64,000 nt of DNA from Candidatus Rifleibacteriota bacterium. GTDB lineage: Bacteria; Muiribacteriota; Ozemobacteria; Ozemobacterales; Ozemobacteraceae. The stretch spans positions 62,001-126,000 of the forward strand of contig JAAYVD010000111.1 in the NCBI GenBank assembly GCA_012517355.1, read 5' to 3'. This document shows, one piece after another, positions 1-10,231 of the stretch. The notes beneath the pieces were generated by a model that saw only the letters and a list, made by a program, of their open reading frames with translations, had not been told where the DNA came from and ran no database searches. The translations under genes and the position numbers were made by a program. The first letter of the stretch is position 1. Each line of letters opens with the position of its first letter.

Positions 1-2
1 AT

Positions 3-1070
3 CTGGGCCGCAAGAACCTTTCCCTGCAACACCTCCGCTATCTCGTCATCGACGAGGCCGACGAACTGCTGTCGATGGGTTTCTGGCCCGACATGCGCCG
101 CATCCGTTCCTATCTTCCCAAACAGCGGGTCTCGGCCATGTTCTCCGCCACCATCCCCGGCGGGGTCCGCATGATGGCCGAGGAGTTCCTGCGGCAGCCG
201 CAGTTCATCGGCCTGTCGGCCGACAACGTCCACGTCACCGAGATGGACCACGTCTACTACGTGGTCGACCCCATGCAGAAAGACCGCGTCCTGATGCGGA
301 TCCTCGAGATCGAGAACCCGGGCAGCGCCATCATCTTCTGCAACACCAAGAGCGAGGTCGAATACCTGTCGGCCTTCCTGCGCCGCTTCGGCTACGACGT
401 CGACCAGATCAGCGGCGACGTCAGCCAGAAGGAGCGCGAGAACGTCATGTCCCGCCTCAAGCGGCACTCGCTGCGCCTGATGGTGGCCACCGACGTGGCG
501 GCCCGCGGCATCGACGTCAGCCGCCTCGAATACGTCTTCGTCTACGACTTCCCGCCCGATTTCGAACAATACATCCACCGCGCCGGCCGCACCGCCCGCG
601 CCGGCAACCGCGGGGTCGCGGTCAGCCTGGTGTCGATGGTCCAGGAGATGGACGTCAAGCGCGCCGGCAAGCGGCACGGGGTTCCCTTCATCAAGAAGAA
701 CACCCCCTCCGAGGAGGATGTCCAGGCCCGCCTGGCCGAACGGCTGCAGGCCCGCCTCGAGGGCCGCCTGCGCGATCTCGACTCCGCCACGCGCGAGCGC
801 ATGCGCGGGTTCACCCAGCTGCTGAACGGCCTGCGCGAGCACGAGCAGGGGAACGAGATGTACCTCATGCTGCTCGACGAGATGGCCACCCGGCTCCGCC
901 TGGAGGGCCGGCCCGTTCCCGAGCCTGGCCAGGAGCCCGTCGACACCGGGGCCCTGGAAGGCCCGCCCCGCTCCTCGCGGGAGCGCGAGCGGGAGGGCCG
1001 CTACGGGGGCGGCGGGGGCGGCCGGTCGGGCGGCTTCCGGCGCGGCGGGGGTGGCGGTCGCCGCCGCTGA
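3..1070 (+). CDS. DEAD-box ATP-dependent RNA helicase, 5'-truncated
   Basis: The 5' end is cut off by the window, and the frame is open from base 3. The visible part begins just before motif II (VIDEADE). It continues with motif III (FSATIP), the second RecA-like domain with an ARGID motif, and motif VI (HRAGRTAR). ATP-dependent unwinding of RNA duplexes, as in ribosome assembly or cold adaptation, is the family role. After the helicase core comes a charged helical segment (about residues 230-300 of the visible part) and a Gly/Arg-rich tail ending in GGGGGRRR. Such tails bind RNA non-specifically in CsdA/RhlE-like proteins. No DbpA-type RNA-binding domain is apparent. The missing part should hold motifs Q, I and Ia. 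Family assignment is secure; the subfamily is not. Confidence 0.95.
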   Translation: MGRKNLSLQHLRYLVIDEADELLSMGFWPDMRRIRSYLPKQRVSAMFSATIPGGVRMMAEEFLRQPQFIGLSADNVHVTEMDHVYYVVDPMQKDRVLMRILEIENPGSAIIFCNTKSEVEYLSAFLRRFGYDVDQISGDVSQKERENVMSRLKRHSLRLMVATDVAARGIDVSRLEYVFVYDFPPDFEQYIHRAGRTARAGNRGVAVSLVSMVQEMDVKRAGKRHGVPFIKKNTPSEEDVQARLAERLQARLEGRLRDLDSATRERMRGFTQLLNGLREHEQGNEMYLMLLDEMATRLRLEGRPVPEPGQEPVDTGALEGPPRSSREREREGRYGGGGGGRSGGFRRGGGGGRRR

Positions 1071-1254
1071 TTCCCCTTCCCCTCACCCCCCGGTCGCCCC
1101 CCGGCGGCCGGGGTGGGTGCCGTGAGCGTAACCGCTGCCCACGTTCCTGCCTCCCTGGAAGCCCAGTCCAAGGAACCCCGCCGGGCGGGGTCGGGCCCCG
1201 GAGAAGAACCAGCACCGGGATGGGCGGCGACCGTGGATGGTGCCCCGGCCGGTC

Positions 1255-1848
1255 CTATCGGCCGGGGTTTGCTGGCCCGCGCCGGAGCAGGAACAGGTTG
1301 CAGTACCGCCCACGGGTGTCGGCCCAGGCTTCCTGGAACCCGTGCGCCCGGAACAGATCGCGGGTGGCTCCCAGGTCGGGGATCTCGGCAGGGGGCGGGC
1401 CCTTGTCCCGATCCTGGCGGTTCCAATCCGCGATGCCCACGGTGCCCCCCGGGCGCAGGACCCGGCCCAGATCGGTGAACAAAGCCCCGGGTTGCTCGAG
1501 TTCGTGGAAGACGAAGGCGAGCAGGGCGAAATCGACCGAATGGTCGGGGAGGGGCAGGCTCCCCTCCTCCGAACCGATCACCTCGACGTTGGACAGGCCC
1601 GCTTCCCCAACCTTCCGGGTGGCCAGGCGCACCGCATCAGGCTGCGCATCGACCGCCCAGACCATTCCCTGCGGCCCGGCCAGCCGGCTGAGCACGGGCA
1701 GGTAGAATCCTGTTCCCGTGCCGATGTCGAGCAGCACCGGGGACGGGGGAAGGGTCAGGTGGGGAAGAAAGATCTCGGGGGTGAACAGGGCCAGGCGCCC
1801 CGGGTCGTCGAGCCGCGAGGCGTGGTCGAGGTTGAACTTGTGGCTCAT
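1255..1848 (-). CDS. Class I SAM-dependent methyltransferase
   Basis: A 197-aa cytosolic protein with a Rossmann methyltransferase fold. Motif I is LLDIGTGTGFYLPVL (about residues 36-50), followed by the acidic residue that usually contacts the SAM ribose (VWAVDAQPD). Further on are the post-I region (SLPLPDHSVDFALL) and a late motif near LRPGGTVGIADWN. It looks like the UbiE/Methyltransf_11 group, but the methyl acceptor cannot be read from the sequence. The start is the ATG at 1848, preceded by GAGGAG at good spacing. Longer open frames upstream run antisense to aroF reading and are not credible. It is the last gene of the minus-strand run that begins with the ferredoxin, separated from aroF by 224 bases that contain a family A repeat, so it may be transcribed separately. 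Confidence 0.85.
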   Translation of the reverse strand: MSHKFNLDHASRLDDPGRLALFTPEIFLPHLTLPPSPVLLDIGTGTGFYLPVLSRLAGPQGMVWAVDAQPDAVRLATRKVGEAGLSNVEVIGSEEGSLPLPDHSVDFALLAFVFHELEQPGALFTDLGRVLRPGGTVGIADWNRQDRDKGPPPAEIPDLGATRDLFRAHGFQEAWADTRGRYCNLFLLRRGPANPGR

Positions 1849-1966
1849 ATGGTCTCCTCGGGCGGATGATCGTCGCCCCTCGCGGGGATTGGCGGGGCAC
1901 TTTCCGGCCGCAGGGATCGGAACCTTCCCCGGTCGGGCGGCTGGGATCGCCGCGGTGGCTCTCCGG

Positions 1967-2052
1967 TCGGCCCCGTTGCGGGGCGCGAAACCCGGGTTTC
2001 GTGCCGCCATCCGTGGCGGCAAAAGGGCGGTTCTGACATCGTGCCGATCGGG
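1967..2052 (+). repeat. Family A palindromic repeat, copy A1 (intergenic)
   Basis: Lies between aroF and the methyltransferase. It has a perfect 16-bp palindrome CGAAACCCGGGTTTCG (1986-2001), then the core hairpin GCCGCC-ATCCGT-GGCGGC (2003-2020), then a degenerate third stem around GACATCGTGCCGAT. This order is shared by the other copies. Confidence 0.8.
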
Positions 2053-2072
2053 TGTCGGATGGGGCCGCTCCC

Positions 2073-3110
2073 TCAGGCCATCGTGCGGCCGAGGACGGCC
2101 GAGATTCCCTTGATCTTCTCGAGCAGGGGAGGCAGGCGTTCGGGCTTGAGGGCCTGGCTGCCGTCGGACAGCGCGTTCTGCGGGTCGGGATGGACCTCGA
2201 CCATCACCCCGTCGGCGCCGGCGGCGATACCGGCCAGGGCCACCGGGCCGACCAGGCGCCACAGGCCGGTGGCGTGGCTGGGGTCGACGATGATGGGCAG
2301 GTGCGACAGGTGCTTGATGGCGGGGATGGCGTTGATGTCGAGGTTGAACCGGGTGTAGGTCTCGAAGGTGCGGATGCCCCGCTCGCACAGGATGACGTTG
2401 GGGTTGCCGTTGCTGAGGATGTATTCGGCGGCCATCAGGAACTCCTTGATGGTCGAACTCATGCCCCGCTTCAGCAGGACCGGCTTTTTGACCCCGCCCA
2501 GTGCCTTCAACAGGTTGAAATTGGTCATGTTGCGGGTGCCGATCTGCAGGAGGTCGGCCGTGGTGGCCACCAGGTCGAGTTCGTGGACGTCCATCACCTC
2601 GGTGACGATCAGCAGGCCGGTCTCCTGCCGCACCCGGCGCAGGATGGCCAGCCCGTCGGCCCCCAGCCCCTGGAAGGAATACGGCGAGGTGCGGGGCTTG
2701 AAGGCCCCCCCCCGGAACAACCGGCAGCCGGCCTGCTTGACCAGGTGGGCGGTCTTGAGGGTGGTCTCTTCGAACTCCACGGCGCAGGGGCCGGCGATGA
2801 CCTGGATGGCGGGGCCGCCGAACACCACCGGTTCCCGACCCTCGACGGGGGACCCGACCTCGACGAGGGAGTTCTCGCCGCGGTACTCGCGCGAGGCCAG
2901 CAGGAACGGCTGCAGCACGGGCAGGACGCGCTCGACGCCGGGCCACGACTCGAAGGGCAGCTCGACGATCGGCCGCTCCTCGCCCATGACGGCCACGATG
3001 GTGCGGAAGTTGTCTTCCAGCAGGTGGGCCTCCAGGCCCATCTTGCCGACCTGGTCGAGGATGTTCTGCTTGTGCTCTGCGGTGGCCCAGGGGGCCATGA
3101 CGATGATCAT
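2073..3110 (-). CDS. aroF: 3-deoxy-7-phosphoheptulonate (DAHP) synthase, type I-beta with N-terminal regulatory domain
   Basis: 345 aa. Condenses phosphoenolpyruvate with erythrose 4-phosphate, the first step of the shikimate pathway. Residues 1 to about 70 (starting MIIVMAPWATAEHKQNIL) match the ferredoxin-like regulatory domain of Thermotoga-type DAHP synthases, where Tyr/Phe feedback acts. The TIM-barrel carries the family signatures IAGPCAVE, FRGGAFKPRTSPYSFQG, LLKRGMSSTIKEFL, LCERGIRTFE, IIVDPSHATG and VMVEVHPDP. The His, Glu and Asp metal ligands lie in the last three. The ATG at 3110 has AAGGA eight bases upstream. It is 64 bases downstream of hutI, so possibly co-transcribed with the histidine degradation genes, although its pathway is biosynthetic. 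Confidence 0.97.
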   Translation of the reverse strand: MIIVMAPWATAEHKQNILDQVGKMGLEAHLLEDNFRTIVAVMGEERPIVELPFESWPGVERVLPVLQPFLLASREYRGENSLVEVGSPVEGREPVVFGGPAIQVIAGPCAVEFEETTLKTAHLVKQAGCRLFRGGAFKPRTSPYSFQGLGADGLAILRRVRQETGLLIVTEVMDVHELDLVATTADLLQIGTRNMTNFNLLKALGGVKKPVLLKRGMSSTIKEFLMAAEYILSNGNPNVILCERGIRTFETYTRFNLDINAIPAIKHLSHLPIIVDPSHATGLWRLVGPVALAGIAAGADGVMVEVHPDPQNALSDGSQALKPERLPPLLEKIKGISAVLGRTMA

Positions 3111-3174
3111 CGGTGTTTCCTTGTATAGCCGATTTCCCTCACCTCTTCAAGCACGGGCATTCCACGAAATTCCC

Positions 3175-4443
3175 TCACGCGCCTTGGAAGACGGGGCGAC
3201 CGCCGATGAGGACATTGCGCACGAGGTTCTGGCCGACCCGGTAGCCGACCTGCCGGTAGGAGGTGGCATCGAGCAGAACGGCGTCGAACTGCCGGCCGAC
3301 CTCGAGGGCCCCCAGCCGGTCGCCCTGGCCGAGGGCGTGGGCGGCGTGCAGGGTTCCGGCCACCAGGGCTTCGCCGGCCGACAGGCGCAGTTGGAGCATG
3401 GCCAGCGACTGGATCAGCCCCGCCCCCAGGAACTGGCAGCTGCCGGGGTTGTGATCGGAGGCGATGGCCAGGGGCAACCCGGCCTCGATCATGGCGCGGG
3501 CGGGGGCGTGGTGTTTCTCCATCAGGTAGGTCGAGGTGCCGGGCAGCACCGTGGGGATCACCCCGCTGCCGGCCAGTTTCGCGATGCCCTCGGGGCCGGT
3601 CATCAGCAGGTGGTCGGCGCTGACCGCCCCCACTTCGACGGCGAGGTCGACACCGCCCAGCACGTTGATCTCGTCGGCATGGATCTTCGGGCGCAGCCCG
3701 TGGGCCACCCCCGCCTCGAGGATCTTGCGCGACTGGGCCACCGAAAAGGCCTTGTTCTCGGTGAACACGTCGTTGAAGGCGGCCAGGCCGGTTTTCGCCA
3801 CCTCGGGAATCCAGTCCCGGCAGATCTCGTCGGTGAATCCGTCGGGGTCGGCCTTGCGGGCGGCCGGCACGGCATGCGCGCCCATGAAGGTGGCCACGAT
3901 GCGCACGGGCATCTCGCGGCGCAGCCGGTCGATGACGCGCAGCATCTTCAGCTCGGTGGGAAGGTCGAGCCCGTATCCGGTCTTGATCTCGATGGTGGTG
4001 GTCCCCCAGGCCAGGGCCTCCACCAGGCGTTGCGCGGCCTCCTGGTACAGTTCTTCCTCGGACCCCTGGCGCACTGCCTCGACGCTGCGCAGGATGCCGC
4101 CCCCGGCCGCCAGGATGTCGAGATACGGACGACCTTGTACTCTCATCTCGAATTCATCACTCCGGTCGCCGGCGTAGACCAGGTGGGTGTGGGAATCGAC
4201 GAACCCAGGCACGGCCACCAGGCCGGCGCCGTTGACGAAAACGCAGTCGGCCGCCAGGTCGACCTCGGCGCCCAGGCGGGCGGCGGGGCCCATCCAGACG
4301 ATGGCCCCGTCCTTGCCGGCGATCGACCAGGCCGGCCGTTCCTCGACCTCCCAGCCGACGGGGGTTCCCTTGCCGCGGTACGGCCGCGGAAAGAGGGTGG
4401 CGGCGGCCAGGTTGTGCAGGACGACATCGGCGACGGGTTTCAT
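3175..4443 (-). CDS. hutI: Imidazolonepropionase
   Basis: 422 aa amidohydrolase that opens 4-imidazolone-5-propionate to N-formimino-L-glutamate, the third step of histidine degradation. The metal-binding motif DSHTH is at about residues 83-87 (His85 and His87), in the family context VPGFVDSHTHLVYAG. The segment ILAAGGGILRSVEAVR, the KTGYGLD substrate-binding region and IHADEIN (another metal ligand) are all present. The product is cytosolic and of normal length. The ATG at 4443 has AAGGAG upstream and follows the stop of the 173-aa gene by two bases, so translation is probably coupled. The open frame continues upstream, but those codons overlap the preceding gene and lack family similarity. 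Confidence 0.97.
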   Translation of the reverse strand: MKPVADVVLHNLAAATLFPRPYRGKGTPVGWEVEERPAWSIAGKDGAIVWMGPAARLGAEVDLAADCVFVNGAGLVAVPGFVDSHTHLVYAGDRSDEFEMRVQGRPYLDILAAGGGILRSVEAVRQGSEEELYQEAAQRLVEALAWGTTTIEIKTGYGLDLPTELKMLRVIDRLRREMPVRIVATFMGAHAVPAARKADPDGFTDEICRDWIPEVAKTGLAAFNDVFTENKAFSVAQSRKILEAGVAHGLRPKIHADEINVLGGVDLAVEVGAVSADHLLMTGPEGIAKLAGSGVIPTVLPGTSTYLMEKHHAPARAMIEAGLPLAIASDHNPGSCQFLGAGLIQSLAMLQLRLSAGEALVAGTLHAAHALGQGDRLGALEVGRQFDAVLLDATSYRQVGYRVGQNLVRNVLIGGRPVFQGA

Positions 4444-4445
4444 GG

Positions 4446-4967
4446 CTACTCCTTCCCTTCCCGGGGACGCAGGGCCCTGGCCTGGCTCAAGACGAAGCCC
4501 AGTTGCCCGCTGAAAAAGCTTCCGATGGATTGGCATTCCGCCTGGAACTGCTTGTCGGCGGGCCGGAGGGCAGCGGCCAGGGCAGTGAGGAGCCCGGGAA
4601 GAGGCTCCTCCTGGACGGCCCGGTCGAACACCGCGGTCACCGCCGGCGCCCGGAAGGGGATCCAGGGGTTGTCGGGGAACCGTTCCCGCGCGAGGGTGGC
4701 GAGGCTGTGCAGGAGCCCGGGGTGATGGAAGACCTGGACGCGGGTGAGGACGAACAGGCGCATGAACCCGACCTTGAAGGCCGCGTGGTCGGGCGAGTCC
4801 TGTTCCAGGGCCCGGAGCAGGGCCTCGACCCGGCCCGGGTCCCCGGCGGGGTTGGCGGTGGCGAAGGCCGCCGCGAGGTCCTCCCGGGGCGGGACGGTGA
4901 ACGCCTCCGGGAAGAACCGCTCGAACGCCTCGCGCGGGCCCAGCGGCCGCGGGCAGGAGGATGACAT
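4446..4967 (-). CDS. Unknown 173-aa helical protein inside the hut operon
   Basis: I do not recognise this protein. It is predicted cytosolic and mostly helical, with Leu- and Ala-rich amphipathic segments, an aromatic cluster near its middle (VGFMRLFVLTRVQVFHHPGLL), no signal peptide and no membrane span. It contains no obvious metal or nucleotide motif. It sits between ftcD (16-base gap upstream) and hutI (two bases downstream) in a tightly packed histidine degradation operon, so a role in that pathway is likely. The operon lacks a recognisable formimino-THF cyclodeaminase (FchA), which is also all-helical. I see no sequence resemblance, so a link to that activity would be speculation. The codon usage (G/C third positions) matches the neighbours. 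Confidence 0.75.
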   Translation of the reverse strand: MSSSCPRPLGPREAFERFFPEAFTVPPREDLAAAFATANPAGDPGRVEALLRALEQDSPDHAAFKVGFMRLFVLTRVQVFHHPGLLHSLATLARERFPDNPWIPFRAPAVTAVFDRAVQEEPLPGLLTALAAALRPADKQFQAECQSIGSFFSGQLGFVLSQARALRPREGKE

Positions 4968-4983
4968 GGCGCCGTGTTCCGCC

Positions 4984-5898
4984 CTACTTGATGGCCTGGT
5001 ACAGCACCCCGTTGATCTTGTTCTCGAGGACGCAGGCGGGGGTGTAGTTCTCGCAGCGCAGGTAGAATTCGGCGGTCTCGAACAGGGCGTCCTGCGGCAG
5101 CAGGCCGATGATCTCGGAGCCGACGACCGGCACGCCGTAGCGGGCGGCCTCCGACTTGATCATCTCGAAGACGCGGAACAGCGGCGACTTCTTGTAGTTC
5201 ACCATGTTCATGGAGATCTGGACGATCTTCCGTTCCTTGAGTTCGACGCCCATCGCCTTGACGAACTGCAGCCCGCCGCCGATGCCGCGCACGTTCCTGG
5301 CGATGGTGTCGGCGATCTTGATGTCGGGGGTGCCGAGGTTGACGTTGAAGGCGACCAGGGGCATGCGGGCCCCCACCACCGAGGCGCCGGCGCTGACGTG
5401 GGGCTCGGCCGGCCCGAAGTCGGGCTTCCACTCGGGCTGTTTCATCTTGGCGGGCAGGCCCTCGAACTCGCCCTTGCGGATCTTGGCGAGGTTCTTTCGA
5501 TCGGGATTGGCCTGGCTCTCCTCATACAGGTAGACCGGCACCTTGAACTCGTTGGCGATCATCGCCCCGACCTGCTTGCTGAGGGCGATGCAGTCCTCCA
5601 TGGTGGCGTCCTGGATGGGAACGAACGGCACCACGTCGACCGCCCCCATGCGGGGGTGCTCACCCTTGTGCTGGCGCAGGTCGATCCTGTCGAGGGCCCG
5701 CTTGTACAGCTCGCGGATGGCCACCGGCAGCGACTGGCGGTTGCCGATGAAGGTGATGACGGTGCGGTTGTGGTCGGCGTCGGACGAGAAATCGAGCAGG
5801 AAACACCCCGCCGTCTGCCGCACGGCGTCGATGACGTGCTCGACGTTCTCCTTGTTCTGGCCTTCGCTGATGTTGATGATGCATTCGATGATTTCCAT
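4984..5898 (-). CDS. ftcD: Glutamate formimidoyltransferase (formiminotransferase domain only)
   Basis: 304 aa. Transfers the formimino group of N-formimino-L-glutamate to tetrahydrofolate, yielding glutamate and 5-formimino-THF. Recognised by the N-terminal start MEIIECIINISEG, the catalytic-region motif EHPRMGAVDVVPFVP, the VGARMPLVAFNVNLGT segment and ISMNMVNYKKSPL near the C-terminal subdomain. Only the two formiminotransferase subdomains are present. The cyclodeaminase half found in mammalian FTCD is absent. The ATG at 5898 has AGGAG upstream. It lies 32 bases after hutU and shows that this hut pathway ends in C1 transfer to folate rather than hydrolysis by HutG or HutF. Confidence 0.95.
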   Translation of the reverse strand: MEIIECIINISEGQNKENVEHVIDAVRQTAGCFLLDFSSDADHNRTVITFIGNRQSLPVAIRELYKRALDRIDLRQHKGEHPRMGAVDVVPFVPIQDATMEDCIALSKQVGAMIANEFKVPVYLYEESQANPDRKNLAKIRKGEFEGLPAKMKQPEWKPDFGPAEPHVSAGASVVGARMPLVAFNVNLGTPDIKIADTIARNVRGIGGGLQFVKAMGVELKERKIVQISMNMVNYKKSPLFRVFEMIKSEAARYGVPVVGSEIIGLLPQDALFETAEFYLRCENYTPACVLENKINGVLYQAIK

Positions 5899-5930
5899 GG
5901 GATTCTCCTTTCCTTGGCGGTTCTCTGGGT

Positions 5931-7569
5931 TCAGAGCATCGGCATGTCGATGCGGTGGGCGCGGGCGGTCTGCACGGCCAGATCGTAGCCGGCGTCGGCG
6001 TGCCGGATGACGCCCATGCCGGGATCGCTGGTCAGCACCCGGCGCAGGCGGCGTTCGGCTTCGGGCGTGCCGTCGGCGACGATGACCATGCCGGCGTGGA
6101 TCGAGTTCCCCATGCCGACCCCGCCGCCGTGGTGCACGCTGACCCAGGTGGCGCCGTTGACCGAGTTGATCAGGGCGTTGAGGATCGGCCAGTCGGCGAT
6201 GGCGTCGGAGCCGTCCTTCATCCCTTCCGTCTCGCGGAAGGGGGAGGCCACCGAGCCGGTGTCGAGGTGGTCGCGGCCGATGACGATGGGGGCCTTCACC
6301 TTCCCGCTCTTCACCAGGTCGTTGAACAGCACCCCGGCCTTCTCGCGCTCGCCGAACCCGAGCCAGCAGATGCGCGAGGGCAGGCCCTGGAAGTGGACCT
6401 TCTGCGAGGCCTTGTCGATCCAGCGCTTGAGCGGGGCGTTGTCGGGGAACAGCCGGACGATCTCGCGGTCGGTGACCGCGATGTCCGCCGGGTCGCCCGA
6501 CAGGGCCACCCACCGGAAGGGGCCCTTCCCCTCGCAGAACAGCGGCCGGATATAGGCGGGCACGAACCCTGGGAAGTCGAAGGCCCGCTTCAGCCCACGG
6601 TCGAGGGCCACGGTGCGGATGTTGTTGCCGTAGTCGAAGGTGACCGCTCCCTTGTCCATGAGGGCCAGCATCGCCTCGACGTGGGTGCGGATCGAATCCT
6701 TGGCCAGCTCCTGGTAGCCCCGGGGGTCTTTCTTGCGCAGCTGCAGGGCCGCCTCGAGCGACAGGCCGGCCGGCACGTAGCCGTTCAGCGGGTCGTGGGC
6801 GGAGGTCTGGTCGGTGAGCACGTCGGGCACGAAGCCCATCTGCACCATCTGCGGCAGCACCTCGGCGCAGTTGCCCAGCAGGCCGATCGACAGGGGCTTC
6901 CTCGCCTTCTTCGCCTCTTCGGCCAGTTTGATGGCCTCCTCGACCGACCGGCTCATGACGTCGCAGTATTTGTGGTCGATGCGGCGCTGGATGCGGGCCG
7001 GATCGACCTCGACGGCCAGGCAGACCCCGTCGTTCATGGTGACGGCGAGCGGCTGGGCGCCGCCCATGCCGCCCAGGCCGCCGGTCAGGGTGATGGTGCC
7101 CGCCAGCGAACCGCCGAAGTGCTTGGTCCCGACCGCGGCGAGGGTCTCGTAGGTGCCCTGCAGGATGCCCTGGGTGCCGATGTAGATCCAGGAGCCGGCG
7201 GTCATCTGGCCGTACATGATCAGGCCCTTGCGGTCGAGTTCGTGGAAATGCTCCCAGGTGGCGAACCGCGGCACCAGCATCGAGTTGACCAGCAGCACGC
7301 GGGGCGCGTCGGCGTGGCTCTTGAAGACGCCGACCGGCTTGCCCGACTGCACCAGCAGGGTCTCGTCGTCACCCAGGCGGCGGAGGGTGGCCAGGATGGC
7401 ATCGAAGCATTCCCAGGTGCGGGCGGCCTTGCCGATGCCGCCGTAGACGATGAGTTCTTCGGGTTTCTCGGCGACCTCGGGATCGAGGTTGTGCTGGATC
7501 ATGCGGTAGGCGGCCTCCTGCAGCCACCCCTTGCACGACAACTGCGTCCCCCGCGGGGGATGCACGATT

Positions 7570-7598
<29 letters not shown>
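5931..7598 (-). CDS. hutU: Urocanate hydratase
   Basis: 555 aa, NAD-dependent conversion of urocanate to imidazolonepropionate, cytosolic. Diagnostic segments are [63 protein letters not shown] (nucleotide binding) and the late block [17 protein letters not shown] with the active-site Cys. The chosen ATG at 7598 gives the usual family length. The frame is open further upstream, but that part reads inside hutH and shows no family similarity. The start lies within hutH, so the two genes overlap by 29 bases. The nearest Shine-Dalgarno (AGGAG) is 12 bases away, which is slightly long, so coupling to hutH translation is probable. Confidence 0.97.
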
Positions 7599-9087
<1,489 letters not shown>

Positions 9088-9100
9088 GGGATATGACTCC

Positions 9101-9967
9101 TCAAGGATGGGCGCCTGCCTGCCAGGCGGCTCCCACCGCCCCCAGGAAGGCTCCGTCAGGATGCAGCCGGAAAGGCAGGCCCAGGATGGCCCCCAGCTCG
9201 GCGGCCAGGCATTCGTTGGCCCCGCCCCCGACCAGGAAGGCGGGCTCGGCGAAGCCGGTGCGGCGCAACATGGCGGCCAGCCGCTCGGCCACCGCCCGGA
9301 AGACCCCTCGGGCCAGGGCACCGGGCGAGGCGCCCTCGGCAAGCCGACCGACGATCTCCGATTCGGCGAAGACCGCGCAGGTGCTGGTGACCGTCGCCGC
9401 CTCGGGAGCCTGCAAGGCCAGGGGCGACAGGGCGGCGAACTCGACGCCGAGGGTCGCCGCCAGCAGTTCGAAGAACTTGCCGGTACCGGCGGCGCAGCGG
9501 TCGTTCATCTCGAAAGCGGTCACCTGGCCGGCGGGGCCGAGCGCGATGGCCTTGGCATCCTGCCCGCCGATATCGACCAGGGTGCGGACCACGCTCGGGG
9601 TGAGGCCCGCCGGGGAAGGTCGTTCTCCGGCCGGCTCCACCTGCCCGCTGGCGGGAAGGGAAGCAGCGGATCCGGGGTGGGTGCTCTCCGACGGGGTCTG
9701 CCCCCCGGTCAGGAGCACGGCTCCCCGGCCGAAGGCGCGGATCTCGGTGATGGCGGTGGCCTGCAGGTGGGTGACGGCGGCCTGGCGCGCATACCCGGTG
9801 GCCCCCAGCCGGCCGGCGGCGGGCCGCCGCTCGGCCACCCACCGCTCGATGCGGGCCCGGTCGAAAGCCCACGCCTGGAAGACCTCCCGGTCGGCCACCC
9901 GGCCGTCCTGCCACAGGATCGCCTTGGTGCGGCGGGAGCCGAGGTCGAGACCGATTGCCGCGGTCAC
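9101..9967 (-). CDS. 2-hydroxyacyl-CoA dehydratase activase (HgdC/BadF/BcrA ATPase family)
   Basis: 288 aa of the ASKHA ATPase fold. In the family, a homodimer holds one [4Fe-4S] cluster and uses ATP to push a low-potential electron into 2-hydroxyacyl-CoA dehydratases or benzoyl-CoA reductase. The phosphate loop IGLDLGSRRTKAI, the DIGGQDAKAI block and both cluster Cys contexts (MNDRCAAGTGKF and TSTCAVFAESEIVG) are present, as is the late GGGANECL motif. An insertion of about 35 Pro/Ser/Gly-rich residues precedes DIGGQD, where relatives have only a short loop. The start is the GTG at 9967 overlapping the ferredoxin stop (GTGA). No dehydratase subunits (HgdA/B) are in the window. Location next to hutH suggests glutamate made from histidine is reduced onward, which is inference. 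Confidence 0.9.
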   Translation of the reverse strand: MTAAIGLDLGSRRTKAILWQDGRVADREVFQAWAFDRARIERWVAERRPAAGRLGATGYARQAAVTHLQATAITEIRAFGRGAVLLTGGQTPSESTHPGSAASLPASGQVEPAGERPSPAGLTPSVVRTLVDIGGQDAKAIALGPAGQVTAFEMNDRCAAGTGKFFELLAATLGVEFAALSPLALQAPEAATVTSTCAVFAESEIVGRLAEGASPGALARGVFRAVAERLAAMLRRTGFAEPAFLVGGGANECLAAELGAILGLPFRLHPDGAFLGAVGAAWQAGAHP

Positions 9968-10218
9968 GGCAGTTCCTCGCGCGGCCGGCAACGGATCGCC
10001 CCGACCTTGCAGGTCCGTTCGCAGACCTCGCAACCGCGGCAATCGTCGGGGGTGCCGATCACCACCACCCCGTCGTCGATGCGGTGCAGGACCCCGGCCG
10101 GGCAGACCTTCGAGCAGAACCCGCAGCCGGTACAGACCTGGGGGTCGAGGCTGACGATGAACCTGGGAATCCAGGTCCGGCCCCCTCGGGTCGGATTGCG
10201 GAGCGGGTTCTTGGACAT
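9964..10218 (-). CDS. Small ferredoxin with two [4Fe-4S] motifs
   Basis: 84 aa. Two cluster-binding motifs are visible, CTGCGFCSKVCP and CRGCEVCERTCK, each with the CxxCxxCxxxC spacing, inside a bacterial 2[4Fe-4S] ferredoxin layout. It has a short basic N-terminus. It overlaps the start of the activase gene by four bases (GTGA), so the two are made together. A ferredoxin is the natural electron donor to HgdC-type activases, which supports the pairing. The ATG at 10218 was chosen, but another in-frame ATG lies at 10227 inside a TATAAT-like hexamer, and no Shine-Dalgarno is evident for either. The message may be nearly leaderless. Confidence 0.88.
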   Translation of the reverse strand: MSKNPLRNPTRGGRTWIPRFIVSLDPQVCTGCGFCSKVCPAGVLHRIDDGVVVIGTPDDCRGCEVCERTCKVGAIRCRPREELP

Positions 10219-10225
10219 GGCGGGC

Positions 10226-10231
10226 ATTATA
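10226..10231 (-). promoter_or_regulatory. Possible -10 element upstream of ferredoxin-hut operon
   Basis: A perfect TATAAT on the minus strand sits seven bases upstream of the chosen ferredoxin ATG. The hexamer at -35 spacing (CATTCA) is poor, so this is only a candidate. If used, the transcript would start within a few bases of the ATG. Confidence 0.35.
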
